A DNA stretch of 64,000 bases from Euryarchaeota archaeon Ods02 (GTDB lineage Archaea > Halobacteriota > Halobacteria > Halobacteriales > Halorutilaceae), in contig JAQZDA010000008.1 of the NCBI GenBank assembly GCA_028751075.1, positions 1 to 64,000 on the forward strand, in the 5' to 3' direction. Every line of letters starts with the position of its first letter. Positions within the stretch are counted from its first letter, which is position 1. Position numbers and translations under genes: made by a program. Of this stretch, positions 26,822 to 34,382 are shown one piece after another. The notes under the pieces were generated by a model, which searched no databases, was not told the DNA's origin, and saw nothing but the letters and a program-made list of their open reading frames with translations.

Positions 26822-27463
26822 TCAACCCTGGAGGGCGTGGCTCGACGGCGTACGACGTCCGCAGCTCGGGCAGAAGCTCCAGTCCGTGCGGACCTCGTCG
26901 CCGCAGTCGCAGAACACCCGCTGCGCGGTCTTCGCGCCGCAGTTCGGACAGTGGACGTGATCCTCGTCGACGCCTTCACCGCACTGCGGGCACGTCTTAT
27001 CCTCGCCCGAAGACCCCTTCGTTTCGACTGGAGCTCCACCCTGTCTTACGGCTTCCTTTCCCTGATTCTCTCCAGTCGAAGAGATGGGGTGTCGCCGGCT
27101 CTCCTCCCCGCCAGCGGAGGCTCCGCCGCCGTACTCGGGGACGTTGAGGGTGACGTTGACGTCGCGCTCCGCGAGCTTGCGTTCGACGACGCCGTCCACG
27201 ACCTCCTCGATACGCTGCGTCAACAGCGCGTCGAGGCCGAACGCGCCGCCGGCAGGCTGCCGGAGATCGCGCGCCCCCGAAGGCTGGCCGGCGCCGGCGC
27301 GCGCACCAGCCGCGCCGCCTGCACCGCCGGCTCCTGCGCCGCGGTCGAGGTAGCTCCTCAACGCCTCGCGCATTATCTCGGACCGGCTCTCGTCTATCTC
27401 GTCGACGCGGTCGAGGAGGTCGTCGCTGACGCGGAACGTGATCTTGCTGTCTCTGCTCGTCAT
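26822..27463 (-). CDS. cdrL: ribbon-helix-helix plus zinc-ribbon regulator, CdrL-like
   Basis: 213 aa. Residues 1-42 form a ribbon-helix-helix (SKITFRVSDDLLDRVDEI, then SRSEIMREALRSYLD). A Gly/Ala-rich linker and an acidic middle part follow. The C-terminus has two zinc ribbons: CPQCGEGVDEDHVHCPNCG and CDCGDEVRTDWSFCPSCG. Haloarchaeal CdrL, encoded next to cdrS-ftsZ2, has this length class and location and is reported to control cdrS-ftsZ2 transcription. Confidence 0.82.
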   Translation of the reverse strand: MTSRDSKITFRVSDDLLDRVDEIDESRSEIMREALRSYLDRGAGAGGAGGAAGARAGAGQPSGARDLRQPAGGAFGLDALLTQRIEEVVDGVVERKLAERDVNVTLNVPEYGGGASAGGEESRRHPISSTGENQGKEAVRQGGAPVETKGSSGEDKTCPQCGEGVDEDHVHCPNCGAKTAQRVFCDCGDEVRTDWSFCPSCGRRTPSSHALQG

Positions 27464-27466
27464 AGG

Positions 27467-27868
27467 TTATCTCTCCAGAAGCCAGTCGGGGCTCTCGCCG
27501 CTCGCGAACTCCAGCTCCTCCGAAAGCCGACGTGCTTCCTCCTCCAGGAGCTCGGCTACGAGCTCCTCGACCGAGGCGTCGAAGGCGCTGGTGTACTCCT
27601 CGTAGAACCTCTGTATCTCCGGCGACAGATCGACGTCGTCGGGGAGCTCCGCGTCACCGCAGCCTTCGTGTTCGAGCGACTGGTATATCTTGCTGAGCCT
27701 GGGGTAGACGTCCTCGCGCACGCGTTCGTCGACTACCTCCCTCACGTCCTCGCGGCTGACGACGCCGTCCTCCGCGTCCGCCTGTCCAACACCGTCGGAC
27801 GAGGCGGTCTCTGGTGAGACGGTGTCGGACAGACTGTCTTCAAGGCTCGACTGTTCAGCTTCCATCAT
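27467..27868 (-). CDS. acidic helical protein cotranscribed with cdrL, function unknown
   Basis: 133 aa. An acidic disordered N-terminus (~50 residues) is followed by helices with coiled-coil character (DVREVVDERVREDVYPRLSKIYQSL and SVEELVAELLEEEARRLSEELEF). No motif recognised. It ends 3 bases before the cdrL start, so it is the first gene of the cdrL transcript. The location suggests a link with cell division control, without direct proof. Confidence 0.72.
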   Translation of the reverse strand: MMEAEQSSLEDSLSDTVSPETASSDGVGQADAEDGVVSREDVREVVDERVREDVYPRLSKIYQSLEHEGCGDAELPDDVDLSPEIQRFYEEYTSAFDASVEELVAELLEEEARRLSEELEFASGESPDWLLER

Positions 27869-27972
27869 CGTACGATGGGGGTGGAGGAAGTATAAACCTT
27901 AGCCCGAGCTGTCATACAGCTGTCTATCGAGTCTGACGCTTGGATGACGGACGGGTGACGCGTCCGCTGCCG

Positions 27973-28686
27973 TCAGTCCTGCAGGCCTTCGTCGTCGAGC
28001 ATGCCGTTGATCTCCTGTCTTACGCCCTCGCCTTCGTCGCGGCTGCCGGCGGTTGTGACGACACGGTTCTGCTGCACGCTGCTGCCGTCTCTGACGAGGA
28101 GGCGTAGATTGCCGTCCGCGCTCGCGCGCGAGATCTTCGCGGCGAACCCACGGCCGCGGCCGGTCGAATCGATGGGGCCCGGCACTATCTTCTTCACGTT
28201 AGGGTGTTCCGCGACGACCGCGAGCGCCTGATGTCCGTCTTTGCCGCCGATCAATGTCGAGTGCCGGCCGCTGATCTTGTCCTCCGGCGCAACGTCGACC
28301 TCCGCGAGACCGCCGGCCTGCGCGAGCACCTCGTCGAGGGATACGTCGCCGGCGCGCTCTAGCTCGAACCGGAGGTTGCCGCGGAGCGTGGACAGCACCG
28401 TCTGGTCGGGGTCTCCGCGGACTACGACGCATTCGGGGCGCCTGCGTCGTATCTCGTCGGCGACGCGGCCGACGTAGTTCCGGAGCTCGACCGTGTGTTC
28501 GGGGTCGTCGCCGTGAGCCGTCGTCCTGTGCACGGCTTCCCCTAAGATCTCTTCGTCGCGGGCGAAGTACAGACGGGCTTCCTCGCGGTCGAGCTCCAAG
28601 GCCACGGTGTCGCAGTTCCGGTGCTCGCACTCGAGGCAGTAGTCGCCGGGGCGTTCGAGGTCGCTGCGGCAGCGACGGCACTCCAT
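27973..28686 (-). CDS. DUF2103 family zinc-binding protein
   Basis: 237 aa. N-terminal zinc finger CRRCRSDL, then CLECEHRNC. The middle part has FELERAGDVSLDEV; the signature GRHSTLIGGKDGHQALAVVAEHPNVKKIVPGPI belongs to DUF2103, a conserved archaeal family of unknown function. The C-terminal ~60 residues look like an RNA- or DNA-binding alpha/beta domain (inference). It shares a bidirectional AT-rich promoter stretch with tRNA-Tyr. Confidence 0.83.
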   Translation of the reverse strand: MECRRCRSDLERPGDYCLECEHRNCDTVALELDREEARLYFARDEEILGEAVHRTTAHGDDPEHTVELRNYVGRVADEIRRRRPECVVVRGDPDQTVLSTLRGNLRFELERAGDVSLDEVLAQAGGLAEVDVAPEDKISGRHSTLIGGKDGHQALAVVAEHPNVKKIVPGPIDSTGRGRGFAAKISRASADGNLRLLVRDGSSVQQNRVVTTAGSRDEGEGVRQEINGMLDDEGLQD

Positions 28687-28716
28687 CGCCCGACATTCGG
28701 AGACGGCGGCGGTTAA

Positions 28717-28736
28717 CCTTTAGCAAAAGTTAAAGG
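28717..28736. promoter_or_regulatory. symmetric AT box between the DUF2103 gene and tRNA-Tyr
   Basis: CCTTTA and TAAAGG flank eight bases, giving a palindromic AT element. It is 24-44 bases from the tRNA 5' end and 31-50 bases from the DUF2103 start. It can serve as TATA box for both directions. Confidence 0.5.
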
Positions 28737-28760
28737 CGCACTCGCCTTACCTGAGACACA

Positions 28761-28834
28761 CCCGCCTTAGCTCAGCCTGGTAGAGCAGCCGACTGTAGAT
28801 CGGCTTGCCCCCCGTTCAAATCGGGGAGGCGGGA
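28761..28834 (+). tRNA. trnY: tRNA-Tyr (anticodon GUA)
   Basis: All arms pair: acceptor CCCGCCT/AGGCGGG (28761-28767 with 28827-28833), D stem GCTC/GAGC, anticodon stem GCCGA/TCGGC with loop CTGTAGA (GTA at 28795-28797), T stem CCCCG/CGGGG with loop TTCAAAT. The discriminator is A34. No intron and no encoded CCA. Confidence 0.95.
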
Positions 28835-29003
28835 GTGCGAACGCAGTGAGCACGACCAACGACCCGATTTGAGCAGTGAAGGGAGCGAGTGACGCGAGGA
28901 ACGAGCGGACTGTCTCGCTGAACGAATGTGAAGCGAGGCAGTGAACGAAGCCGGAGGCGAAGTGACCGTGACCGAGTTCAAATCAGGAGGGGGGGGGGGG
29001 GGG
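28835..29003. repeat. post-tRNA block with T-arm copies and a G15 run
   Basis: This stretch has no gene. An inverted T-arm piece (cccgatttgag, 28863-28873) and a direct one (gttcaaatcagg, 28976-28987) match the tRNA-Tyr T-arm at 28814-28826. Between them is a run of gaac/gagcg-type short repeats. Fifteen G residues end the block (28989-29003), followed by a further T-loop-like tcgaatccccc. The picture fits decayed integrase attachment sites or repeated tRNA-end duplication. Confidence 0.6.
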
Positions 29004-29070
29004 TTAGCCCTCGAATCCCCCACTTTCCACGTGCAAAGCAGTTAAACCATTGCAGTCCGTACCTCTTTCC

Positions 29071-29475
29071 ATGAGCGAAGAGAGGCCGCGGACCGACGAC
29101 GGCCGGTTCCAGGCCGAGGTAACCGAGGACACCGTCCTCCGTGCTTTCGAGGAGTCGGAGTCTCCGGTGTTGACGGCTAAGGAGGTCGGTGAAGCGCTCG
29201 ACGTCACAGGGGTTGCGGCGGGCAACCACCTGAAGGAGATGCGTGAACGCGGTTACGTCGAACGGAAGCAGGCGGGCGCGCGAGCGGTCGTCTGGTGGCC
29301 GAAGGTGAAACCCCTGCCTGAGAACGCCGCCGTGGAGCCAGAAGAAGACGTTCCCCACGTCCGTGACTTCCGCGGAGCCCTGGACAGCGAGAGCACCGCC
29401 GCCGAGCTTCTCGAGGAATCACGGGAACGCGACAGCGAACGCGACAGCCGCCTGAAGGACTCCGCCGAAGGATGA
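29071..29475 (+). CDS. winged-helix protein, likely antitoxin partner of the PIN gene
   Basis: 134 aa from the ATG at 29071. The HTH spans residues ~15-75 (TEDTVLRAFEESESPVLTAKEVGEAL, then VAAGNHLKEMRERGYVERKQAGARAVVWWP), a winged-helix fold with a clear recognition helix. The C-terminal ~50 residues are acidic and unstructured, ending in Arg/Asp/Ser-rich repeats, typical of the toxin-binding tail of an antitoxin. It overlaps the PIN gene by 4 bases. An upstream GTG/ATG at 29050 adds only seven residues. Confidence 0.82.
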   Translation: MSEERPRTDDGRFQAEVTEDTVLRAFEESESPVLTAKEVGEALDVTGVAAGNHLKEMRERGYVERKQAGARAVVWWPKVKPLPENAAVEPEEDVPHVRDFRGALDSESTAAELLEESRERDSERDSRLKDSAEG

Positions 29476-29885
29476 CGGAGCGCCTGGTCTTCGACGCGGA
29501 ACCCCTGCTCGCCTACCTCCTCGACGAGGACGGCACCGACGTCGTCGAAGCACGGATACAGGAGGTAGCGGTCGGCGACGTCGCGGGCTTCGTCAGCCCG
29601 GTGACGTTGACGGAGGTGGAGCACGTCGGCAGATACCTGGGCTCCGGCGACGAGGTCACCGGGTTCCTCGGTAGCCTGCAGAGAGCGGGTGTCCGGCAGG
29701 TCGACGCCTCCCTGTGCTGGCGGGAGGCCGCCCGGTTCAAGCGCGAACATCAGGTGGCGCTCGGCGACGCTTACGCGTTAGCCGCCGCCAGCGTGCAGGA
29801 CGCACGCCTGCTCGCGGGCGCGGACGACGACTTCGACTCCATCGACGACGTCGAGGTCGAGCGGTTCAGGGACCGAGCCGACTGA
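29472..29885 (+). CDS. PIN-domain ribonuclease, VapC-like toxin
   Basis: 137 aa. PIN acids are visible: D8 (LVFDAEPLLAYLLDE), E49 (TLTEVEH), D96 (LGDAYALAAA) and D114-D116 (GADDDFDSI). These would hold a metal and cut RNA. Coupled with the upstream winged-helix gene, it forms a type II toxin-antitoxin-like pair, where the antitoxin is winged-helix rather than AbrB/RHH. It could also act as a housekeeping RNase. Confidence 0.87.
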   Translation: MTERLVFDAEPLLAYLLDEDGTDVVEARIQEVAVGDVAGFVSPVTLTEVEHVGRYLGSGDEVTGFLGSLQRAGVRQVDASLCWREAARFKREHQVALGDAYALAAASVQDARLLAGADDDFDSIDDVEVERFRDRAD

Positions 29886-29936
29886 CCATCTGGCCGCCGA
29901 AACCCCTACACGTCTCCAGCACGTACGTACTGTTGA

Positions 29937-29977
29937 CCCTCGCCTGGGTATGGAGCAACCCTCCGAGAGGGCGAGGG
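29937..29977. terminator. stem-loop after the PIN gene
   Basis: CCCTCGCC (29937-29944) pairs with GGCGAGGG (29970-29977), with inner GGGT/ACCC (29946-29949 with 29958-29961). The 3' side is followed by cgtccttatta. It is in the gap between two convergent genes, so it could end transcripts or be a small structured RNA. Confidence 0.4.
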
Positions 29978-30128
29978 CGTCCTTATTACAGCTGATGTCT
30001 CCGAACGTTCGCTGTGTTGTGACCGCCGAAAGAGTCACCTACATCCACGACTTAAGGTAGGTGTTCCCCTCACCCTTAGTCCAGTTAAGTCACCTGCACC
30101 GGGGGTGGGGGTGTATTTATCCACGAGG

Positions 30129-30308
30129 CTACTTCAGCAACCGCTCACGTAGCTCTAGCTCCCGCCAGAGCTCGTCGCAGTCCCTGCAGTAGACGACGTC
30201 GCGGTCTATCTCGATGTACGTCGAGTGACCGTGGTCGCGTGGGCAGCTGAAACCCGTCATCTGCGTCGACGTCTCGCTGAGGTCCGTGACTTCGAGATCC
30301 TCTATCAT
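30129..30308 (-). CDS. small zinc-finger-like protein
   Basis: 59 aa from the ATG at 30308. CPRDHGH and CRDC supply four potential zinc ligands around a beta hairpin (STYIEIDRDVVYC), followed by an amphipathic basic/acidic helix (ELWRELELRERLL). No family assigned. It is separate from its neighbours; a longer in-frame start exists at 30458 but reads through unlikely sequence. Confidence 0.6.
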   Translation of the reverse strand: MIEDLEVTDLSETSTQMTGFSCPRDHGHSTYIEIDRDVVYCRDCDELWRELELRERLLK

Positions 30309-30628
30309 AGATGCGGGTTGGAGCGGCCGGAGGAAGTAGTTAGGAGTGGTTGTTCCGGATTCACCGTGTAGGAGGTTCAGAGAGTGATAGGTCTCGAAAG
30401 AGGGACTTAGGTACAGGTGAAACAGGTAGATGTCCCTTCGTCTAGGGGAATCCACCACTCCCCTTGACCGTATCCCCCAACTGGACGAAGGGCGTTTTCA
30501 CTCCCTTTGCTTCATCCGACGACCGCCCCTCAGTTTGCTGCAGCGAACTCAGGAAAGAGATAGAGGGGGGGAGGCTGCCGTCCCACACCGGCGTACGAGT
30601 TAAACCCGCTTTCACACAAAGGGTAGGT
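30309..30628. other. intergenic region with nested inverted repeats and no gene
   Basis: 320 bases without a convincing gene on either strand. It contains the 9-bp inverted repeat at 30434-30492, a G7 run (30565-30571) and a T/A-poor promoter-like part before the cupin gene at 30629, including gttaaacccg. Nothing similar to known RNA families is recognised. Confidence 0.6.
30434..30492. repeat. 9-bp perfect inverted repeat with an inner hairpin
   Basis: CCCTTCGTC (30434-30442) and GACGAAGGG (30484-30492) can close a stem. Inside, AGGGG and CCCCT (about 30444-30464) form a second stem. Either strand would fold. It may be an RNA element or a decayed transposon end. Confidence 0.6.
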
Positions 30629-31114
30629 ATGGAGAAAGCCAGCTTAGACGACGTCCACGACGAACCCAATCCCCTCGGCGTCCACGACGTCCGGAAACCA
30701 CTCGGCCGCGTGCTCGGCGTCGAGAACTTCGCGATGAACTACTTCGAACTCGAAGCCGGTGAGTCCTTCAGCGGCGGCATGCACACCCACCACGACCAGG
30801 AGGAGGTCTTCTACGTCATCGAAGGCCAGGCGGAGTTCGAGACACCCGACGAAACCGTACGCGTCGCATCCGGTGAAGCCATCAGGTTCGCACCCGGCGA
30901 GTTCCAGCAGGGCAGCGCCGCCGACGACACCGAAGACACCGTCAAAGCGCTCGCGTTCGGCGCTCCGGGGGCGATGCACGACTGGAACGAGCTCGAGAGC
31001 CTAGTCCGCTGCCGGGAATGCGAGATGGAGACCGGGCACTGGACCACGATGACCGACGACGGCGCGTTCGAGCTATCGTGCAGGGAGTGCGGGAACAGCT
31101 TCACGTTGGGGTGA
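30629..31114 (+). CDS. cupin-domain protein with C-terminal zinc ribbon
   Basis: 161 aa from the ATG at 30629. The cupin barrel has motif 1 GGMHTHHDQEEVFYVIEGQAEF (metal ligands His-His-Glu) and a motif 2 region ASGEAIRFAPGEFQQG. After ~115 residues a zinc ribbon follows: CRECEMETG, then CRECGNSF. Cupins of this size bind metals or small molecules; the added ribbon suggests RNA or protein contact (inference). Longer in-frame starts run through an inverted repeat and are unlikely. Confidence 0.87.
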   Translation: MEKASLDDVHDEPNPLGVHDVRKPLGRVLGVENFAMNYFELEAGESFSGGMHTHHDQEEVFYVIEGQAEFETPDETVRVASGEAIRFAPGEFQQGSAADDTEDTVKALAFGAPGAMHDWNELESLVRCRECEMETGHWTTMTDDGAFELSCRECGNSFTLG

Positions 31115-31214
31115 ACAGGCAGCCGTACCCTCGGCGCAAGCACTCTCGCGGGAGGGGTGAGTTGGCTGAACCGAGGCCGGAAGCTTCACGCCGGAGGAAC
31201 CTGTTCCACCTGAT

Positions 31215-31916
31215 ATGACACTGGTTGAGGGACTCGCAGTCTTGATCGGCGGCCTCTTGTTCCTCCTGGGTGTGGTGTTCTTCAGGAGGTGGCAGCGGTT
31301 CGAATCCGCGGACGTCGTATCCGCCGAGGAAGCGAACACCGTAGACGGCGGCGTGGTCGTCGAAGGCAGGGTGCGGGAGGCCGATGGCACTGTCGAAGGC
31401 GGGATCTCCGGCGAACCCTGCGTGCTCTACAGCGCGGAGGTTCAGCAGAAAAGAGGCTCAGGCACGAAGAAACGACGCGGCGGAAGCGACGGATACCGAT
31501 GGAGCACGGAGGCAAGCAGCCGCGGCAGCGTGGGGTTCGCCGTCGAAGACAAGTCCGGCGCCGTCGTCCTCCAGAACCCCGGTGAAGCCACGCTGTCGCT
31601 GGAAGCGGAGTCCGTGGAGCTCGCTGACACCGTCGACAGCGAGCTGCAGCCCGAGGTCGACCGCGACAGCAGCCGAAAGCGATACCGCGAGGAACGCCTC
31701 GAGGACGGCGACGAAGTATCGGTGTACGCCGGCTCCACCGGGATGCGTGATCAAGGCCGTCCTGTTCTCGGAGACACCAGAGACACCGAGATGTACCTGC
31801 TGTCAGACACAGGGGTGGAGGAGACGCGGGAGAAGCTACGGGAGAAAGCGTTAGCGGGGGTGTTCGGAGGTGGGTTGTTCCTCGCAATCGGCGTCTACGG
31901 GCTCCTCTTCCTCTAG
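31215..31916 (+). CDS. GIDE/MUL1-like (BAM domain) membrane protein
   Basis: 233 aa with one N-terminal TM segment (GLAVLIGGLLFLLGVVFF) and one at the C-terminus (GGGLFLAIGVYGLLFL). The loop between them has GRVREADGTVEGGISGEPCVLYSAEVQQKR, the block shared with the GIDE domain of mitochondrial E3 ligases. The RING finger of eukaryotic MUL1 is missing. Its role in archaea is unknown. Confidence 0.82.
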   Translation: MTLVEGLAVLIGGLLFLLGVVFFRRWQRFESADVVSAEEANTVDGGVVVEGRVREADGTVEGGISGEPCVLYSAEVQQKRGSGTKKRRGGSDGYRWSTEASSRGSVGFAVEDKSGAVVLQNPGEATLSLEAESVELADTVDSELQPEVDRDSSRKRYREERLEDGDEVSVYAGSTGMRDQGRPVLGDTRDTEMYLLSDTGVEETREKLREKALAGVFGGGLFLAIGVYGLLFL

Positions 31917-31931
31917 CTCTCTACAGCTTCT

Positions 31932-34211
31932 CTACACCTCCAACCTCCGCAACCGTGCGGAGTTCGTGATGACGCTGAGGCTGCTGGTGAACATCGCCAC
32001 CACCGCTATCACGGGGTGGAGGAGGCCGAGGAAGGCGACCGGTAGGGCGAGGGTGTTGTAGATGAACGCCCAGAAGAGGTTCTGTTTGATCTTGTGGAAT
32101 ATCTTCTCGCTGAGGGTGAAGCTGTCGACGAGGGCGGTGAGGCTGCCGCGGACGAGGCTGACGTCGCTGGACTGGATCGCTATGTCGGTGCCGGTGCCGA
32201 AGGCGACGCCGACGTTCGCCTGCTTCAACGCGGGTGCGTCGTTGATGCCGTCACCCACCATCGCCACCCGTCGTCCGGCGTCCTGTAGCTCGCGGACCTT
32301 GTCTATCTTGTCCTCCGGCAATACCTCCGCCATCACGCGGTCGGGGCTGATGCCGACCTCCTCCGCGATTGCCCGCGCCGTACGTCTGTTGTCACCGGTT
32401 ATCATCCACGTCTCAAGCCCGCGCTCGTGCAGCGCCTCGATGGATTCGACGGAGTCCTCCTTGATGGTGTCGGCGACCGCGACCACCGCACGCGTCACGC
32501 CGTCGACGGCGACCAGCACCGCAGTCTTGCCCTCCTCCTCCAGCGCGTCCAGGCGTTCGCTGTAGCTTCCGCCGACGTCGACGTCTATCTCGCTGAAGTA
32601 ACGGGGGTTGCCGACGTGAACGGTGTAGCCGTCGACCTCTGCTTCGATGCCTTTGCCGGCGACGCTTTCGAAGCCCTCTGGCTCCCCGAAGTCGATGTCT
32701 TCCTCGTCGGCGTACTCGGTGAGCGCGCGTCCGATGGGGTGTTCGCTGCCGCTCTCCGCAGACGCCGCCAGCCGCAGTATCGTGCGTTCGTCTAGCACCT
32801 CGGTCTCGCCGCCGTCGGCCGCCGTGTCTCCGGTGTAGACGTCGGTGACGCTGTGGTCGCCGTGGGTGATGGTGCCGGTCTTGTCGAGGAGCACGGTGTC
32901 GATGTCCTTCATCGTCTGGATGGCTTCGCCGTCGCGGAACAGGACGCCGTTCTCCGCGGCCTTCCCCGTGCCCGCCATCAACGCAGTCGGCGTAGCCAGT
33001 CCGAGGGCGCAGGGACACGCGATGACGAGCACTGCGACGGAGGCGAATATCGCTAGCGTCAAGGGAGCGAGACCGAGATCGACCCAGGGCAGCCAGGGTT
33101 CCCCGTACGCGGCGACGACTCCCACTAGGTCCGGCGCGATGAGCCAGAGTACGAAGGACAGTGCTGCGATGGTGAGCACGGTGGGTACGAAGTAATGGGT
33201 GACGCGGTCGGTCAACCCCTGGATTGGGACCTTCGTGCCCTGGGCTTCCTCGACGAGTTCGACGACCTGCGCGAGGAAGCTGTCGTCACCGACCTTCTCC
33301 GCACGTACCTTGACTAGGCCGCCCTGGTTGATGGTGGAGCCGATGACCTCGTCGCCCTCCTCCTTGCTGACGGGTTCGCTTTCACCCGTCGCCATCGACT
33401 CGTCGACGCTGGTGGTGCCTTCGACGACCTCCCCGTCGTCGGGTACCTTCTCGCCGGGACGCACCACGACGACGTCGCCGACGTCGACATCCTCGACGGA
33501 TACTTCGTGTTCTTCGCCGTCTCTGACGACGTTCGCGGTGTCCGCCTGCATAGACATCAGGCCTTCGACGGCGGCGCTCGCGCGGCCTTTCGCGCGGTCC
33601 TCGAGGTAGGTGCCGACGAGATGAGACGCCATTATCATCGCGCCGACGCCGGCGTAGTTCTGCACCGCGTCCACACCCGCGTAGGGCACGAACACCATGA
33701 CGCCGGTGACCCAGGCGGCGACGGTGCCGAGCGCTATCAGGGCGTCCATGTTGAACGTCCCACGCTGGACGCCGTGGACCGCCGACAGGATGGTGCCGCG
33801 TCCGTAGTAGAACACCACCGGCGTAGCGAAAACCAGAAGGAGAACGTCTATCTGGAAAGACGTCAGCGGGTCGATTGGAGTCCACATGAACACCATCAGC
33901 AGGAGTATCGGCGACGTCACCAGCCACGCCCTCAATGCGAGACTGAGCTGCCGGCTTAGCTCCTCGTCCTCGTCTCCAGCTCCCTCATCCGCGGGTTCTT
34001 CGACGCCATAGCCGGCGTCTTCGACGGCTTCCACCAGCCGGTCGAAGCCCACGTCCTGATGGTGCCAGACGTCGGCTCTTTCGGTGGCGAAGTTCACGTT
34101 TACGTCGTCGACGCCTTCCACCGCGCTGAGGCTGTCTTCGACGCTGCCGGCGCAGGACGCGCACGACATCCCCGTGATCTGGAGGTCGGTTTTCTCCTCT
34201 GTATATGACAT
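31932..34211 (-). CDS. copA: copper-translocating P-type ATPase
   Basis: 759 aa. One heavy-metal-associated domain at the N-terminus with GMSCASC (C17, C20). Eight membrane segments follow, with the ion-binding CPC motif in [13 protein letters not shown]. The ATPase domains carry TGES (actuator), phosphorylated D in [10 protein letters not shown], the HP motif SEHPIGRAL and [10 protein letters not shown]. The set is typical of Cu+ exporters (P1B-1). Its start is in a 171-base gap facing a sensor kinase. Confidence 0.95.
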   Translation of the reverse strand: MSYTEEKTDLQITGMSCASCAGSVEDSLSAVEGVDDVNVNFATERADVWHHQDVGFDRLVEAVEDAGYGVEEPADEGAGDEDEELSRQLSLALRAWLVTSPILLLMVFMWTPIDPLTSFQIDVLLLVFATPVVFYYGRGTILSAVHGVQRGTFNMDALIALGTVAAWVTGVMVFVPYAGVDAVQNYAGVGAMIMASHLVGTYLEDRAKGRASAAVEGLMSMQADTANVVRDGEEHEVSVEDVDVGDVVVVRPGEKVPDDGEVVEGTTSVDESMATGESEPVSKEEGDEVIGSTINQGGLVKVRAEKVGDDSFLAQVVELVEEAQGTKVPIQGLTDRVTHYFVPTVLTIAALSFVLWLIAPDLVGVVAAYGEPWLPWVDLGLAPLTLAIFASVAVLVIACPCALGLATPTALMAGTGKAAENGVLFRDGEAIQTMKDIDTVLLDKTGTITHGDHSVTDVYTGDTAADGGETEVLDERTILRLAASAESGSEHPIGRALTEYADEEDIDFGEPEGFESVAGKGIEAEVDGYTVHVGNPRYFSEIDVDVGGSYSERLDALEEEGKTAVLVAVDGVTRAVVAVADTIKEDSVESIEALHERGLETWMITGDNRRTARAIAEEVGISPDRVMAEVLPEDKIDKVRELQDAGRRVAMVGDGINDAPALKQANVGVAFGTGTDIAIQSSDVSLVRGSLTALVDSFTLSEKIFHKIKQNLFWAFIYNTLALPVAFLGLLHPVIAVVAMFTSSLSVITNSARLRRLEV

Positions 34212-34382
34212 GAAGTGGTTCCTAGGTGAACCGTATGGGGTCCGTCTTCAACCCTGTTACGGATGATACAGGGAGCTGAGAACGCCGCCCCTTTGTGGCT
34301 GAAGCCGTCCAGGGCTCCGCGTCCCCCGGGGCTTCCCGGACCTTGAACAGGCTTTTACTGCCGCCTCGTCAGGGTTAACCTG

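Noticed and set aside
29937-29990. H/ACA-type guide RNA
   Set aside because: The ACA at 29988-29990 is about 10 bases beyond the stem and no pseudouridine pocket can be drawn. Only a stem-loop is kept.
30464-30628. N-terminal extension of the cupin protein
   Set aside because: The extension reads through the inverted repeat region and lacks cupin-like features; ATG at 30629 gives a standard cupin start.
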